NCBI RefSeq assembly: GCF_024586455.1
Contig: NC_065919.1
Span: 17,106,017-17,170,016, forward strand
Length of the DNA stretch: 64,000 bases
Direction of reading: 5' to 3'
DNA from: Bactrocera neohumeralis
Lineage: Eukaryota; Arthropoda; Insecta; Diptera; Tephritidae
Every line of letters starts with the position of its first letter. Positions within the stretch are counted from its first letter, which is position 1. Both the position numbers and the translations under genes were made by a program. Shown here in pieces: positions 1 through 9,429 of this stretch. A model generated the notes under the pieces. That model saw nothing but the letters and a program-made list of their open reading frames with translations. It did not search any database and was not told the origin of the DNA.

Positions 1-297
1 GAAGCTGCAAAGAAGATAGTTTGGATTAGCTTATAATACTAAATATACCAGAATATTATTTACAACTACAAAGTTTTTATTACATAAAGACCAGCGAATA
101 TTTGCCTTCGAAGCAAGGGTTGAAGTTAGCCTACGGGACTAGGGTTGTTTACTGTCTTTGAGACACATCATAAAAAAAAAAACTTCAGTGAAAAAAGTTT
201 AAAAAATAATTGTTGGCGTGCATGAAATATCCAGACAAGCTTTTCAGATCGAATTCCTTTGCTTTGCAGTATCAGTTACTCTCCGTAATCAGCTTAA

Positions 298-1019
298 GGG
301 GGTATTCTTGTCTAGGATTTTGAAAAAATCGATTTTTTTTGCATATCTTGAAAGTTTAGACTTTCAAAAATATGATCTTGGAAGGATTTTTCAAAATTCG
401 ACTTATTTTCGGAGATACAGCCGATTTTGTGACGTGGCGTCCGTGTTCACTAGAATTGTCTCCTAAACTTTAAACGCGTTTTTCTCAAAACTGACTTTTT
501 CGGAACGATACCCACGATTTCTCAGGTTCTACTGGACCGATTTACTTGAAATTTTTATAGAGTCTTCTCTATAGGCTTGTCTATGGTTGGAACTAGCCCC
601 ATCGCCAAATTTTTATTTTTATTATTTTTAAAAAAATTCGAAATAGTCAGAAAAAGTGATCCAAAAAAACTTTTTTTTTTAGGCAGTCGCCATTTTGTGA
701 AAAAAATTTTTTCCCACTTTTCCGTAGTTCCGGCCATTGCGATATTATTCTAGATTAATAATCTTTTTTTTTTTGGTTTCAGATAACTAAGAGGGTTGAA
801 ATCATGGGTATGGTCACGTGGAAATTTTTAGAGACCCCCCACTTCGTCAGCTCATAATTTTTGAAATTTTTTACTTTTTATAGTTTTTAATTTTTTTCTG
901 TGCTCTTCTAAAATTAACAAATAACTAATAAAAAAATGGATAGTAAAAATATTAATTGCCTTTTTTTACGACACTTTAAAAATTACCTGAAATTCATGCT
1001 TCTGGACCAGAATACCGCC
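298..1019. mobile_element. piggyBac-type MITE with TTAA target duplications
   Basis: A 722-bp element bounded by TTAA at 294-297 and again at 1020-1023. The ends are inverted repeats: the left begins GGGGGTATTCTTGTC and the right, read on the minus strand, begins GGCGGTATTCTGGTC (15 of 19 positions match). TTAA target duplication is the hallmark of the piggyBac superfamily. The interior is AT-rich with many stops and no transposase, so it must have been mobilised in trans. The terminal bases are not the usual CCC of classical piggyBac, which leaves the superfamily assignment tentative. Confidence 0.6.
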
Positions 1020-1269
1020 TTAAGGGTGGGTGCTTTCTTGAATATCTCACTGAATTTAACCAAAAATATTTTCTGTTTGTGGTTTGAACATATTTATGAG
1101 TTATACGCTCTCTAACTTAATGAAGTGTCGAATAACATTTAGTTCGACAAACATTTTCTTGTGAAAGAAATTGTGTATTTCACAAGAGCGTGAACCATAA
1201 GTTCTCAGAGGGATAATAGAATTTAAGTCTGCCACGAAGTAACATCCAAAGTGAACGTTCAAGACCCTA

Positions 1270-1705
1270 AAAAAGTATATATATAAATGATCAGCGCTAT
1301 GAGTTGAGTGGATTTAGACATATTCGTCTGTCTGTCTGTCTGAAAGGTTTTGAGGTACCGATTTGAAATTTTTCACACGTCATTTTCTCCGCCAGAAAGT
1401 GCTTATTTGTCGGACCAATCGATATCGGATCACTATAGCATATACGTAGCTGCGTAGGAACCTGATCGATCGAAATCAACTGCTTGTGTGGAAAACTTTT
1501 TTATTTGACAAGATATCTACACGAAATCCTACGAAATGCTACAACCTCCAAATAGAATATATAGACTGGTCCACTATAACATAGAAGCTGAGTGATCCAA
1601 ATTAAGATAAAGAGATTGATCTTTTAATACTCTTTTATGCTATAAAAATGTACCTGTGAAGGGTATTATAGCTACGGTGTTGCCGAAGTTAACAGTTTTT
1701 CTTGT
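1270..1705 (+). repeat. Interspersed repeat family A (hairpin-ended)
   Basis: Contains the signature pieces of a repeat seen several times here: CACTATAGCATATACGTAGC, GGAAAACTTTTTT and GACAAGATATCTACACGAAA. It finishes in GGGTATTATAGCTACGG followed by a short imperfect hairpin ending GAAGTTAAC. Related copies lie at 30.6-31.45, 36.78-36.93 and 48.0-48.18 kb. It contains a (CTGT)n run near 1327-1343. Non-coding; class not determined. Confidence 0.55.
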
Positions 1706-1860
1706 TTTTATGAAATTTTTGGTATTTTGATAAGGAAACACGTAATAAATCACTTTGAGTATGGTGGAGAAATTTAAGTGCTATCTCTTGGCTTTCCATA
1801 GCGTACTAATGGTCAAAAAGGGGGAGGGGTGCTTATCTCAGCCAAGAAAAAAAAACTCCT

Positions 1861-2045
1861 AATGTCGACGACTATCAGCGTCCTTTTATACGGAGCTGAG
1901 ATTTGGGCAGATGTGCTAAAAGGGAACCCGGCGTAAGGTTTTGGCCAAAGTGCACCGCACCGCAGCTTTCAGAGTTGCATCAGCTTACCGAACAGTGTCA
2001 GTTGATGAAATTTTAGTTATAAGCGAAAGGAAAAAGCTGTAGAAG
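1861..2045 (+). pseudogene. Non-LTR reverse transcriptase C-terminal fragment
   Basis: The plus strand reads ISVLLYGAEIWADVLK, then, after a stop and a frame change, RTAAFRVASAYRTVSVDEIL. This is the thumb and connection region of a non-LTR retrotransposon reverse transcriptase, where families typically show LYG-x-E-x-WA and ALRVASAYRTVS. It is a short frameshifted fragment. It runs opposite to the next fragment at 2092-3000, so it is an independent insertion. Confidence 0.6.
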
Positions 2046-2091
2046 TTAAAGAAAACATCTGAAAATAACAAGAAGGCAATTGAACAAATAA

Positions 2092-3005
2092 GGTTAGATT
2101 AGTTTAATCAGGTAGACCAATAAGCCACGCATAGACCACTTTGGTCCTTTGTGAAACCAGATGAAGTTCAGCTGTTGAGTCTAAGAGAAGTAGTCATCGT
2201 TTAGGGTGCCTGCGCTTGACGCGAATTTTAACATACTCTGCTGTCTCACTATCGATACCTCCTCTAGTGTATCATATTGTGGGGACCACAGATGCTTACC
2301 AATGCGGGTCAAGTGCACAAGAGATGGTTCATTATTTCCCTGGTGTCTTGCTTTAGACATTTCCTGCAGTCTTCTCGATCTGTCAGCCTTATCCTGTGGG
2401 CATGTATCGCCACTAGACAGTGACCAGTTAGTATTCCCATCATGTTTCTACAGTATTTTCTATCGAGTGTCAATAGAAATTTTGTGTACTTTCGATCTAC
2501 CGTTTTGCACATGACTTTTGCAGTTTTGCACCTGTTCCATCGGGTTTTGATTTTCTTTACCATGCTTCTATCAAGATGGTCATATAGATAATGTATCATC
2601 ATATAGACAATGTATGGGTTTCCCAATGTTGATCACGTTTTCGGATGTTGGACGCACATCATTCTTAGCAATCTCGTCCACTATTTAATTGTCCTCGATG
2701 CCTTTGCTGCCTGGCACCCAGTAGAAGTAAAATTGCTTTCTTCTGGCAAGTCTTTCCACTGCTGCCCTGCTTCTTAAGACACTTCTGACCGATATGCGAT
2801 ACGAGGTTACTGCCTTGATTACTGCTTGGCTATCTACGTAGATATTGACTCTGGATTTGCTTGGAGGGGCATTAGAGGCCAGATTCGTGGCTTTCGCAAT
2901 AGCAAAGACCTCAGCTTGATATATAATAACTGAACAGTTTATTCCCGCACGAACACCAACGTCCATTTTCGAGCCATTGAACAAATAAAGAAAGATATGA
3001 TATCA
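2092..3005 (-). pseudogene. Non-LTR element 3' end: RNase H and C-terminal zinc knuckle
   Basis: On the minus strand, NGSKMDVGVRAG starts the RNase H fold, followed by YQAEVFAIAKA and IYVDSQAVIKAV, then YWVPGSKGIEDN. Downstream comes GILTGHCLVAIHAHRIRL with a Cys-rich segment (EDCRKCLKQDTREIMNHLLC). The first catalytic Asp (normally TDGSK) reads NGSK here, and frames are interrupted, so it is inactive. The 3' tail is AACCTAATC-like on the minus strand. A closely similar copy is at 48.18-48.79 kb and a related piece at 18.87-19.18 kb. It lies directly downstream of the odorant receptor exons and may have displaced or separated the last exon. Confidence 0.75.
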
Positions 3006-3411
3006 GCATGGCAACGAAGGTAGGAGAATCAGAGACACGGTTGTACTTATACGAGACCTAAACTTATGGATATGTCGTAAACTTTGAAAAGTCATTTTCT
3101 ACACAAAACAGCTGCTTTCGGTCACGAATATTTCAAAAAGTACCGCCACAGCATGGAAAGGTTTTTTTAGTGATCTGATTGTGACACATACCGTAACTGT
3201 GACGACAGTACTGAATGATGCGGAAAGTATTCTCCCCCCTTCACCTGCAAAAAAAAGGTCTTAAGGTTCATGACAATACAGAGGAAAGAGCGAGAGGAAG
3301 AGAGTATCATCTATTGGAAGAACTCAGATGCTTCTCTCGGTTTAAGCGAAACTACCGGCGCTGAGTACTCTTTGCTTTATAATACATAAAAATTAGTTTA
3401 CTGTTACTCAC

Positions 3412-3567
3412 ATCGGTCATGGTGGGCATTGAAACTGTCACCAAAGCAGTTGCATGCAATTTTGACGGCTTCTGTGCGCGTGCCATTATATATATCAACA
3501 TTTTCCGATAACGCAAGTCAGAATCGAACCAGTTGTGATTGTAAACTGCATAGCTGATATATTCACT
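3412..3567 (-). CDS. Odorant receptor, exon 3 (C-terminal domain)
   Basis: This 52-codon exon is too short and too masked by the transposon to stand out as an ORF. The acceptor is CTTAG ending at 3568 and the donor is GTGAGT at 3411; both ends are phase 0. It reads SEYISYAVYNHNWFDSDLRY, then RKMLIYIMARAQKP, and ends TVSMPTMTD. This is the conserved intracellular loop and start of the last transmembrane helix of odorant receptors. In relatives a final exon of about 17-20 residues follows (pattern LLQ-x-SYKFFALLRTMY). I could not find it in the roughly 400 bp before the next transposon or further downstream. Without splicing, translation would run 19 more codons to a stop near 3348. The gene may therefore lack its last exon, or the exon lies beyond the retroelement at 2.1-3.0 kb, or I missed a diverged form. 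Confidence 0.85.
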
Positions 3568-3619
3568 CTAAGTATGAGACGGAAATGGGGAGAGTAAATG
3601 AAGAGAGTTAAATATTACG

Positions 3620-4714
3620 TGAGGGATGTATGTCGAAAAAGTCTTTTCGTACTTCTAATCAAACTTCTACTTATTTTTTTATATTTATAATGAGCTTTAA
3701 TGAACCAAATATGTACCATTTTGGTCGACCACTTTTTGCCATTTTTCCGTTAGAGAAATTATTCCAACATTGCAAAACTTTTCTGGTTTCTCGGCGAAAA
3801 ACTGCGACAGGTGATTTTCACAAGTTTCTCTTGAAGGCAACTTTACTGCATTAAGGGAATTCCGCATTGACCGAAACAAATGGTAGTCCGATGGTGCAAG
3901 TTCAGAGCTATATGGTGGATGCATCGAAACTTTACAGCCAAGAAGTGTGTAGTCTAGCGTTGTCCTAATCGAAGGCGAAGCCCTTCTGTTGATCGTTCGA
4001 TCAGGCTGGAGCAGCTCATAGTTGATGATTCCTTTCCAATCCCACCAAACACTGATCATTCATGACCAAGCATGACCTTTCGAGGCGTCAATCCTGACTT
4101 TGCGACCATTTGTTGAACTTCACCTCGCTTGGACCATGATCTTTTTCGCACATTATTGTCTTATATGATCCATTTTTCGTCACCTGCTACCATTCGCTTC
4201 GGAATTGGTTCGATTTCATTTCGTTTCAGCAAAGAATCGCAGTTGTTAATTCGGTCCATTAAATCTTTCACAGACAATTCATGTGGTACCCAAACATCGA
4301 GCTTCTTTTTGTAGCCAGCCTTTTTTATTGGTTCAAAACTGTTTGTTGATGAATGTTATGTTGAGTTCCTTAGCGATGGCTGCTTATGTGACGGTACTGG
4401 TAAATTTTTTCCATAATTTCATCGTCTTTTTTATCCATAGATCGACCAGAGCGATGTGCATCTTTTCCAACGAAATTTCCAGAACGTAAGCGAACGAACC
4501 ACTCTTGTGCTACACGAACTGACACAGCATCGTCTGCGTAAACTTCATTGATGGCTTGTGTGGCATTCTTCCCTTTTTTATACAAAAATTTCAAAATATA
4601 GCGAGCTTTTTCATTATTTTTTTAATTTTTGAACAGCTGCAACTTTTTTTCAATTTCCCCCGACTGCGACGACTACATTTGACAAAATACGAAAAGACTT
4701 TTTCGACTACCTAA
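3620..4714 (-). mobile_element. Decayed mariner element inside receptor intron 2
   Basis: Mariner-family element on the same strand as the gene it sits in. Terminal inverted repeats share GTCGAAAAAGTCTTTTCGTA, seen at 3632-3651 on the plus strand and as the reverse complement up to 4707; the outer right end reads TTAGGTAGTCG with TA beyond. The N-terminal helix-turn-helix part lies at 4594-4370 (KGKNATQAINEVY, VAQEWFVRLRSGNF). The C-terminal catalytic part lies at about 4075-3697 (VWWDWKGIINYELL, YSSELAPSDYHLFRS, SLTEKWQKVVDQNG). Stops and frameshifts break the middle, and PYSPDLAPSD has become YSSELAPSD. It is probably inert and spliced out with the intron. Confidence 0.85.
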
Positions 4715-4765
4715 TATATACAAATATTCCGGAAAAACATAATAATAATAGAGCAAAAAATTTAC

Positions 4766-4967
4766 CGCTTCCAAAATCTGCTGCGCATAGTAGCAAATAA
4801 GAAAGATTTGCACCAACGAGCAGAAGAGAAAGAACGCCAACATAATGATCGCATCAATATTGGCGCCAATGGTGATTTGAAAGAGCACAAAGCAGATAAT
4901 CAGCGCAGTCGAAGCAAAGCTGATAAAGAGTGAAATACCGAAGACATCATTCAAAGCCTGTGATAAG
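4766..4967 (-). CDS. Odorant receptor, exon 2
   Basis: Second exon of the receptor. The acceptor is TTGCAG ending at 4968, after a 67-bp intron (5034-4968). It encodes NLSQALNDVFGISLF, two hydrophobic transmembrane stretches, then the conserved LVQIFLICYYAQQILEA, and it ends in phase 0 before a GTAAAT donor at 4765. The order and spacing match transmembrane segments 5 and 6 of the Or67a/Or85 group. Intron 2 is 1,198 bp long (4765-3568), but all except roughly 100 bp of it is a mariner copy. No disabling change is visible. Confidence 0.88.
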
Positions 4968-5034
4968 CTGCAAGCGTATAGTTGTAACTGTAACAATAAC
5001 TAATTCAAAATTCTAAATAATATGTTATACGCAC

Positions 5035-5870
5035 TTCAGAATCTGCTGATGATAGGCAATAACGCTGCGCAGAAAACATAAATCATGCTCACGACACCCA
5101 TTAGCCGTCGCTGTGCGCCATTTGCTTTTACTGCTACCCCCTCCGCCCGCTACATGCAACTCTATGCGTCGTGCCAGTTGCCGATAATGCATTATCAACT
5201 GCACTGCCACGGCGCTCAAGAGCAAATCATTGGCCAATTGACCGGAGAGACACGCTTGCCCAGCAGCGATTTGCGTCAGATACATCGGATAATAGCGCCA
5301 ATCATTATTATGCCAATCGAATGGCGTCCAACAGTTGTAGGGCAGCGTTTTGCCCACAACACGCAGCGCCAGCCAAACTTCATAGATGAAATAGTTGAGT
5401 AGCGGAAATAGATTATAACTCCAGACTAGCAGCTCGTGCAGCAAAACAAATGCATACGCGAAACGTTGGTAACGTTGTAGTGCCCGTTGCACTTCGTATT
5501 TCATTTGCTCGGCCAGCGTTTGGGGATAGAGCGCATGCAGCGTTTGCATCATAGCGGTGATGCGCGCACGTTGTCGCCAAATGCTATAGATTTTGAAATC
5601 GCCCACAATGACGAAACCCACAAATGACGAAAGCATTGTTGCCTCAACGAAGTTGTTGTTATTTACGAAGGCCATAAATATGTACAGCAATTCGCTAAGT
5701 AAGGTTATGTTCATGTTGGCTATTGTGATGATGAAAAATATGCTCAACAGCTGGTGACGTATGTTGTTGGCTCGCTGTCCAGCTTTCTGGTACGCGTCCA
5801 GGCCAATGCTTGTGTAGAATATATTGGCGAGCGTGTTGAAACTCTCGAAATGTATGATTTGGTTAGACAT
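5035..5870 (-). CDS. Odorant receptor, exon 1 (Or67a/Or85-like)
   Basis: Seven-transmembrane insect odorant receptor (7tm_6 family), a ligand-gated cation channel subunit expected to work with Orco in olfactory neuron dendrites. Exon 1 runs from the ATG at 5870 to 5035 and encodes 278 codons plus two bases. Motifs include VGKTLPYNCWTPFDW followed by WRYYPMYLTQIAAGQ, then a stretch ending RSVIAYHQQIL; these match in order the Drosophila Or67a/Or85b-d group as I remember it. Several hydrophobic segments are visible, as expected for the first transmembrane helices. The donor is GTGCGT at 5034. Joining AA to the C at 4967 restores an Asn codon and gives QILNLSQALNDVFG, the conserved form of this region. 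An in-frame readthrough to a stop at 5025 is less likely. The upstream start fits the family's usual N-terminal length. There are no stops or frameshifts. Family membership is confident; orthology to one Drosophila gene is not. Confidence 0.9.
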
Positions 5871-5907
5871 ATCGACGCTTTGTGTAAGTGCGACCGGCGA
5901 CCAGGTG

Positions 5908-5921
5908 GCTATATATATAGC
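5908..5921 (-). promoter_or_regulatory. TATA-like box upstream of the odorant receptor
   Basis: A TATATATATA run sits about 40 bp upstream of the receptor ATG on the minus strand. If used, transcription would begin roughly 30 bp downstream and leave a very short 5' UTR. AT-rich runs are common here, so this is only a candidate. Confidence 0.25.
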
Positions 5922-6109
5922 TGGCGATGTTTATATGTTACCAGGCATGTGCTTGTTGCATGCATATTGTATCACCGGAAATTTACGCGGTACACCTAAT
6001 TGGTTTAATTGACGCTTAATTGGTTATACACTGAGAGAAACTGAAGAAATTAGTAATAAATATTTGTCGTTTACAAAGCTGTTAAAAATTTAACTCAGGT
6101 TTTTCGTCT

Positions 6110-7205
6110 CATTTTCCTCTTCTTCTTTACGTAGACAGCGCTAACGCGGTTACAGTCGAGTTTAAACTTACTTTTCAATTTTTGGCGCCAATTGGAGATT
6201 CCAAGTGTAGCCAGGTCGTTTTTCACCTGATCTCTCCAACGGAGTGTAGGTCTTCCTCTTCCTCTGCTTCCCCGGCGGGTACTGCGCCGAATACTTTCAG
6301 AGCTGTATTGTCTTCATCCATACGGACGTCGTCACCTAGCTAGCGTAGCTGCTGCCTCTTAATTCGCTAAACTACATGTATGTCAATGTCATCGTATAAC
6401 TCGTACAGCTCATCGTTCCATCGAATGCGATATTCGCAGTTGCCAACGTGCAAAGGACCATACATCTTCCGCAGAACCTTTCACTAGAAAACTCGTAACG
6501 TCGACTCAGCTGATGTTGTCATCGTCCATTCCTCTGCACCATATATCAGGACGGGAATAATGAGTGACTTATAGAGTTTGGCCTTTGTTCGTCGAAAAAG
6601 GACTTTGCTTCTCAATTGCCTACTCAGTCCGAAGTAGCACCTATTGGCAAGAGTTATCCTGGTTTGGATTTCACTCTTATAGAAGATTGTGCTTTCTCGA
6701 TTCAGCTCGAATTATTTTCTCCGGAAGAAGTCGCACGAGGGGGACTTGTCTGAAACCTCGTTTGGTATAGAGCGGCTCGGACAGGTCCTTCCCGATCCTG
6801 TCGGAGCTTTTGTTATTTTTCAACGTCAGTTTACACAGCCGTATTAGTTTTGTGGTGATACCAACAGTTTGCGTGTGTTGATCCTCTTTTCGCGGATTTG
6901 GCGCATGGTGAATATCTGCTCAGTTGTTGTTTTTTCAGGCTTAAAGCCACACTGAAAAAGGTTCAATCAATATGTTGACCGTGGGCTTTAATCTTTCACT
7001 CGATAGAACCTCTATGCGATGTTGAGGAGGCTTAGAACATGGTAGTTAGATTGCGTAGATTGTGGGGTCTTCCTTTTTGTGGATTGGGCAGAGCACACTT
7101 AAATTCCAATCGTCGGTCATGCTTTCGTCATATTCTACGAGGAAGCTGATGCATGCTCTTTATCAGTTCTTCGCCGCCCTCTCTAAATAGCTCGGCCGGC
7201 AGGGT
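6110..7205 (-). pseudogene. RTE/CR1-like non-LTR reverse transcriptase, truncated and frameshifted
   Basis: Read on the minus strand, pieces typical of one retroelement appear in order: LPAELFREGGEELI near 7180, a PNPQKGRPHNLR-like remnant of the HKKGDP region, then at the C-terminus YRIRWNDELYELYDDIDI and a V-x-AVPAG region near 6270. Multiple stops and frameshifts make it a fossil. The clade is uncertain; the ending resembles RTE/CR1-type elements of insects. The same family recurs at 9.23-9.42, 10.56-11.57, 40.89-41.38 and, on the plus strand, 53.5-53.98 kb. Confidence 0.65.
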
Positions 7206-8429
7206 CTCTTATTAGAGGCTGTTGTTTCTTTTACATTTGGGGCGTTTTTTACGTGGCAGGTTCCAAACCCAGCGCAAAACCTTGTGGAGGGATGGTTCGC
7301 CTTTGCACTTTAGATCGCCCCTGGCTACCCAGGGAATACTTGGGCCAAGACCGGAAGTCTTGAGCTTCTGACCATATGTAAAATAATTGTTTATAGCGAC
7401 TCCCAAGTGAACAACAGGAGTATCCAGAACAAAGCCGCGCTTTTAGATTAAGTTTGTAGATTTTGTTTTTATGGTAGCTTGGTGTTAGAGTAGTCCGATA
7501 TCGATATCGGTTCCTGGAAATGAGCAATTTCTTGGTCAGAAATGGATATGAGCGAAATTTCAGACCGATGTCTCAAAAACTGATGGTTCATATATACGGA
7601 CGAACAGGCAGACCGATAAATGGAACCTGTTGATTATATATTGCTTGGGAAAAAGTAATAAGTGGATCATAATAATGAAATATATGTAAACATTAGTTAA
7701 AACTTTCGAATCATTAACCTATCATTTCCCTTGAGTTAAGAGTTTCCCTTACCGTTTCTAAAAAAGATGAACTTCCTGCAATATCGAATTGTTTTGAGCA
7801 GTGTCGTGTCACTAGAGTAAGAAGCCCCATTAAAATACCAAAAAAAGTAAATTAACTAATTTAATATCACATAATGAAGCAATTAATAAGCACGCGACAT
7901 AGTTCGCTTCAAATTTCATATTTAAAATTAATGCCGAACGCTTAGTACGTGGTAGAGATATAAGTACAGTAAATTCGGGTTGAAACTAGTTGTATGCTCG
8001 ATATTCATAGATATTTAGTTTGATGCCACTTAGGGTGGTAATAATTTTTTATCACGCCGGTTTTTAGTCAAACACAGAAACTTTTACCTATGCAGGTCAC
8101 CATTTCCAGCTGAAGAGTAAAATGATATCCATAGGAGCAACAAAAACTATAAACATGAGCAATCCCTCTGCATAAACTTAAAGTTCAAAATATTGTAAAT
8201 AAGGTGTTGTACTCAATTATGGGTTGTTTCAAATATGCCATCCTTCAAAATAATTTTAAGGTCATGTTCAGACTGATCTGTAGAATTTCTTTCGAAGATA
8301 AATATAGTAATTGGTTTCGATTATCAAAACAACTTTTCAATATGAAATATCTGTTCAAAGTTTCGTGAGAAGACTGTACAATGTAAAGTTTTATTAAAGT
8401 AAATAATAACTTACAGTTATGTGTATCAA
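7206..8429. other. Non-coding stretch with a repeat-B remnant
   Basis: No gene recognised. About 7490-7640 resembles repeat family B (GAGCAATTTCTTGGTCAGAAA, then ATATACGGACGAACAGGCAG). The rest is AT-rich without structure that I can name. Open frames at 7212-7527 on the minus strand are short and overlap each other. Confidence 0.4.
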
Positions 8430-8900
8430 AAATGGGTCCAATCGAGTCAATACTTTCCTAAGCCACTATATGTCTAATATAAAGATTTTCGACCTTCCAG
8501 GTGACTTTATGCTGGATATATCTTCCAATATTTGAGTTATCTCAATGAAAATTGCAGAACATGTTTTACACATAACAGTATATCTTTGTGCTTAAAATAG
8601 ATACAATTGAGTGAAAACTTGACCTAGCCGCCATATAACTAATATCAGAATTTTCGAACATCTGGCTGACTTTGGTTCAAATGATTTTTTTTTTAGTATG
8701 TGGCATGTTAATAGTATGTAGTATTGGGAGAAATGATAAAGTCGGGTCGATACTACTCCAACTCCCATATACTAAACATAATGATTTCCGTTTTTCTAAC
8801 AAACCTTATGTGTCTGTCAGTGTATGAGTTATTTATACAAGTAGTATATATGTAGTATATGTATATATAAAATTACTTGGATTTCGAGCCTCTGGTTGAC
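8430..8900. repeat. Interspersed repeat family C, about three degenerate subunits
   Basis: A recurring pattern appears near 8438, 8610 and 8736: a GAGT/GGGTCGATAC-like start, then CC(A/G)CCATATA-like sequence, AATAT, and GATTTTCGA. Related sequence occurs at 14.93-15.02 (reverse orientation) and 53.19-53.45 kb. It abuts the 3' side of the mariner fragment at 8938 and may be part of that element's non-coding region or an independent repeat. Confidence 0.4.
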
Positions 8901-8937
8901 GCTTTTCACATTAAATGCACCCAAACTTAGCCCTTCA

Positions 8938-9222
8938 TTACTTGTTGTAATATGATTTGTTCTTTGCTTCAAAATGGGCCTCAGTTTCGGCAATCACCTC
9001 TACATTCGAAGAAAATTTCTTCTCAGCGAGCGTTCTTTTGAGATCCGAGAACATGAAATAGTCGCTGTGGGTTAGGCCTGGAGAATACAGTGGATGCGGA
9101 AGCAACTCGAAGCCCAATTCATGGAATTTTGTCATCGTTTTCACTGACGTGTGGCACGGTCCATTGCCTAGCTGAGACAGTTTCTTTTTCTTCATCAAAA
9201 CCTTGGCTTCAACTGTATTTTT
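8938..9222 (-). pseudogene. Mariner transposase C-terminal fragment
   Basis: The minus strand reads NGPCHTSVKTMTKFHELGFE, then LLPHPLYSPGLTHSDYFMFS, and ends FEAKNKSYYNK. This covers the second and third catalytic Asp regions (normally HQDNAPCHTS and YSPDLAPSDY). The first of these Asp codons is altered in the visible text (NGPC for DNAPC), so the copy is inactive. Its upstream edge runs directly into an unrelated retroelement fragment at 9225, which makes the 127-codon open frame chimeric. Confidence 0.8.
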
Positions 9223-9224
9223 CC

Positions 9225-9425
9225 CTTTAAAAGGCAATAGTTTAGCAACACACGACACACAACACACGTACTGCGTCGAATACTTCGAGAGCTGGAGTGT
9301 TTTCGTCCATTCGGTCGACATGAGCTAGGTTGTCTTTTAATTCATTGAACTATGTTAATGTCGTCGTATATTTCATACAGCTCATCGTTCCATCGAATGT
9401 GATATTCGCCAACTCGCAACTTGAT
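9225..9425 (-). pseudogene. RTE/CR1-like retroelement C-terminal scrap
   Basis: The nucleotide sequence matches the 3' coding end seen at 6.2-6.4, 10.7-10.9 and 41.1-41.2 kb: a TACTGCGTCGAATACTT block, then GTCGTCGTATATTTC and TCATCGTTCCATCGAATG. In translation this is the RWNDELYEIYDDI ending. It is only about 200 bp long and is joined to the mariner fragment on its low-coordinate side. Confidence 0.65.
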
Positions 9426-9429
9426 TACT

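Noticed and set aside
3030..3054. Possible terminal odorant receptor exon (Ser-Tyr-Lys codons after a TTTAG)
   Set aside because: Only three residues match the expected LLQ-x-SYKFF pattern, the preceding Leu-Leu-Gln is absent and what follows does not match the family.
4988..5033. Alternative intron 1 of 43 bp (donor GTATAA, acceptor GTTACAG)
   Set aside because: It also keeps the frame, but it adds residues between QIL and LSQALNDVFG that relatives lack. The 67-bp intron aligns without a gap.
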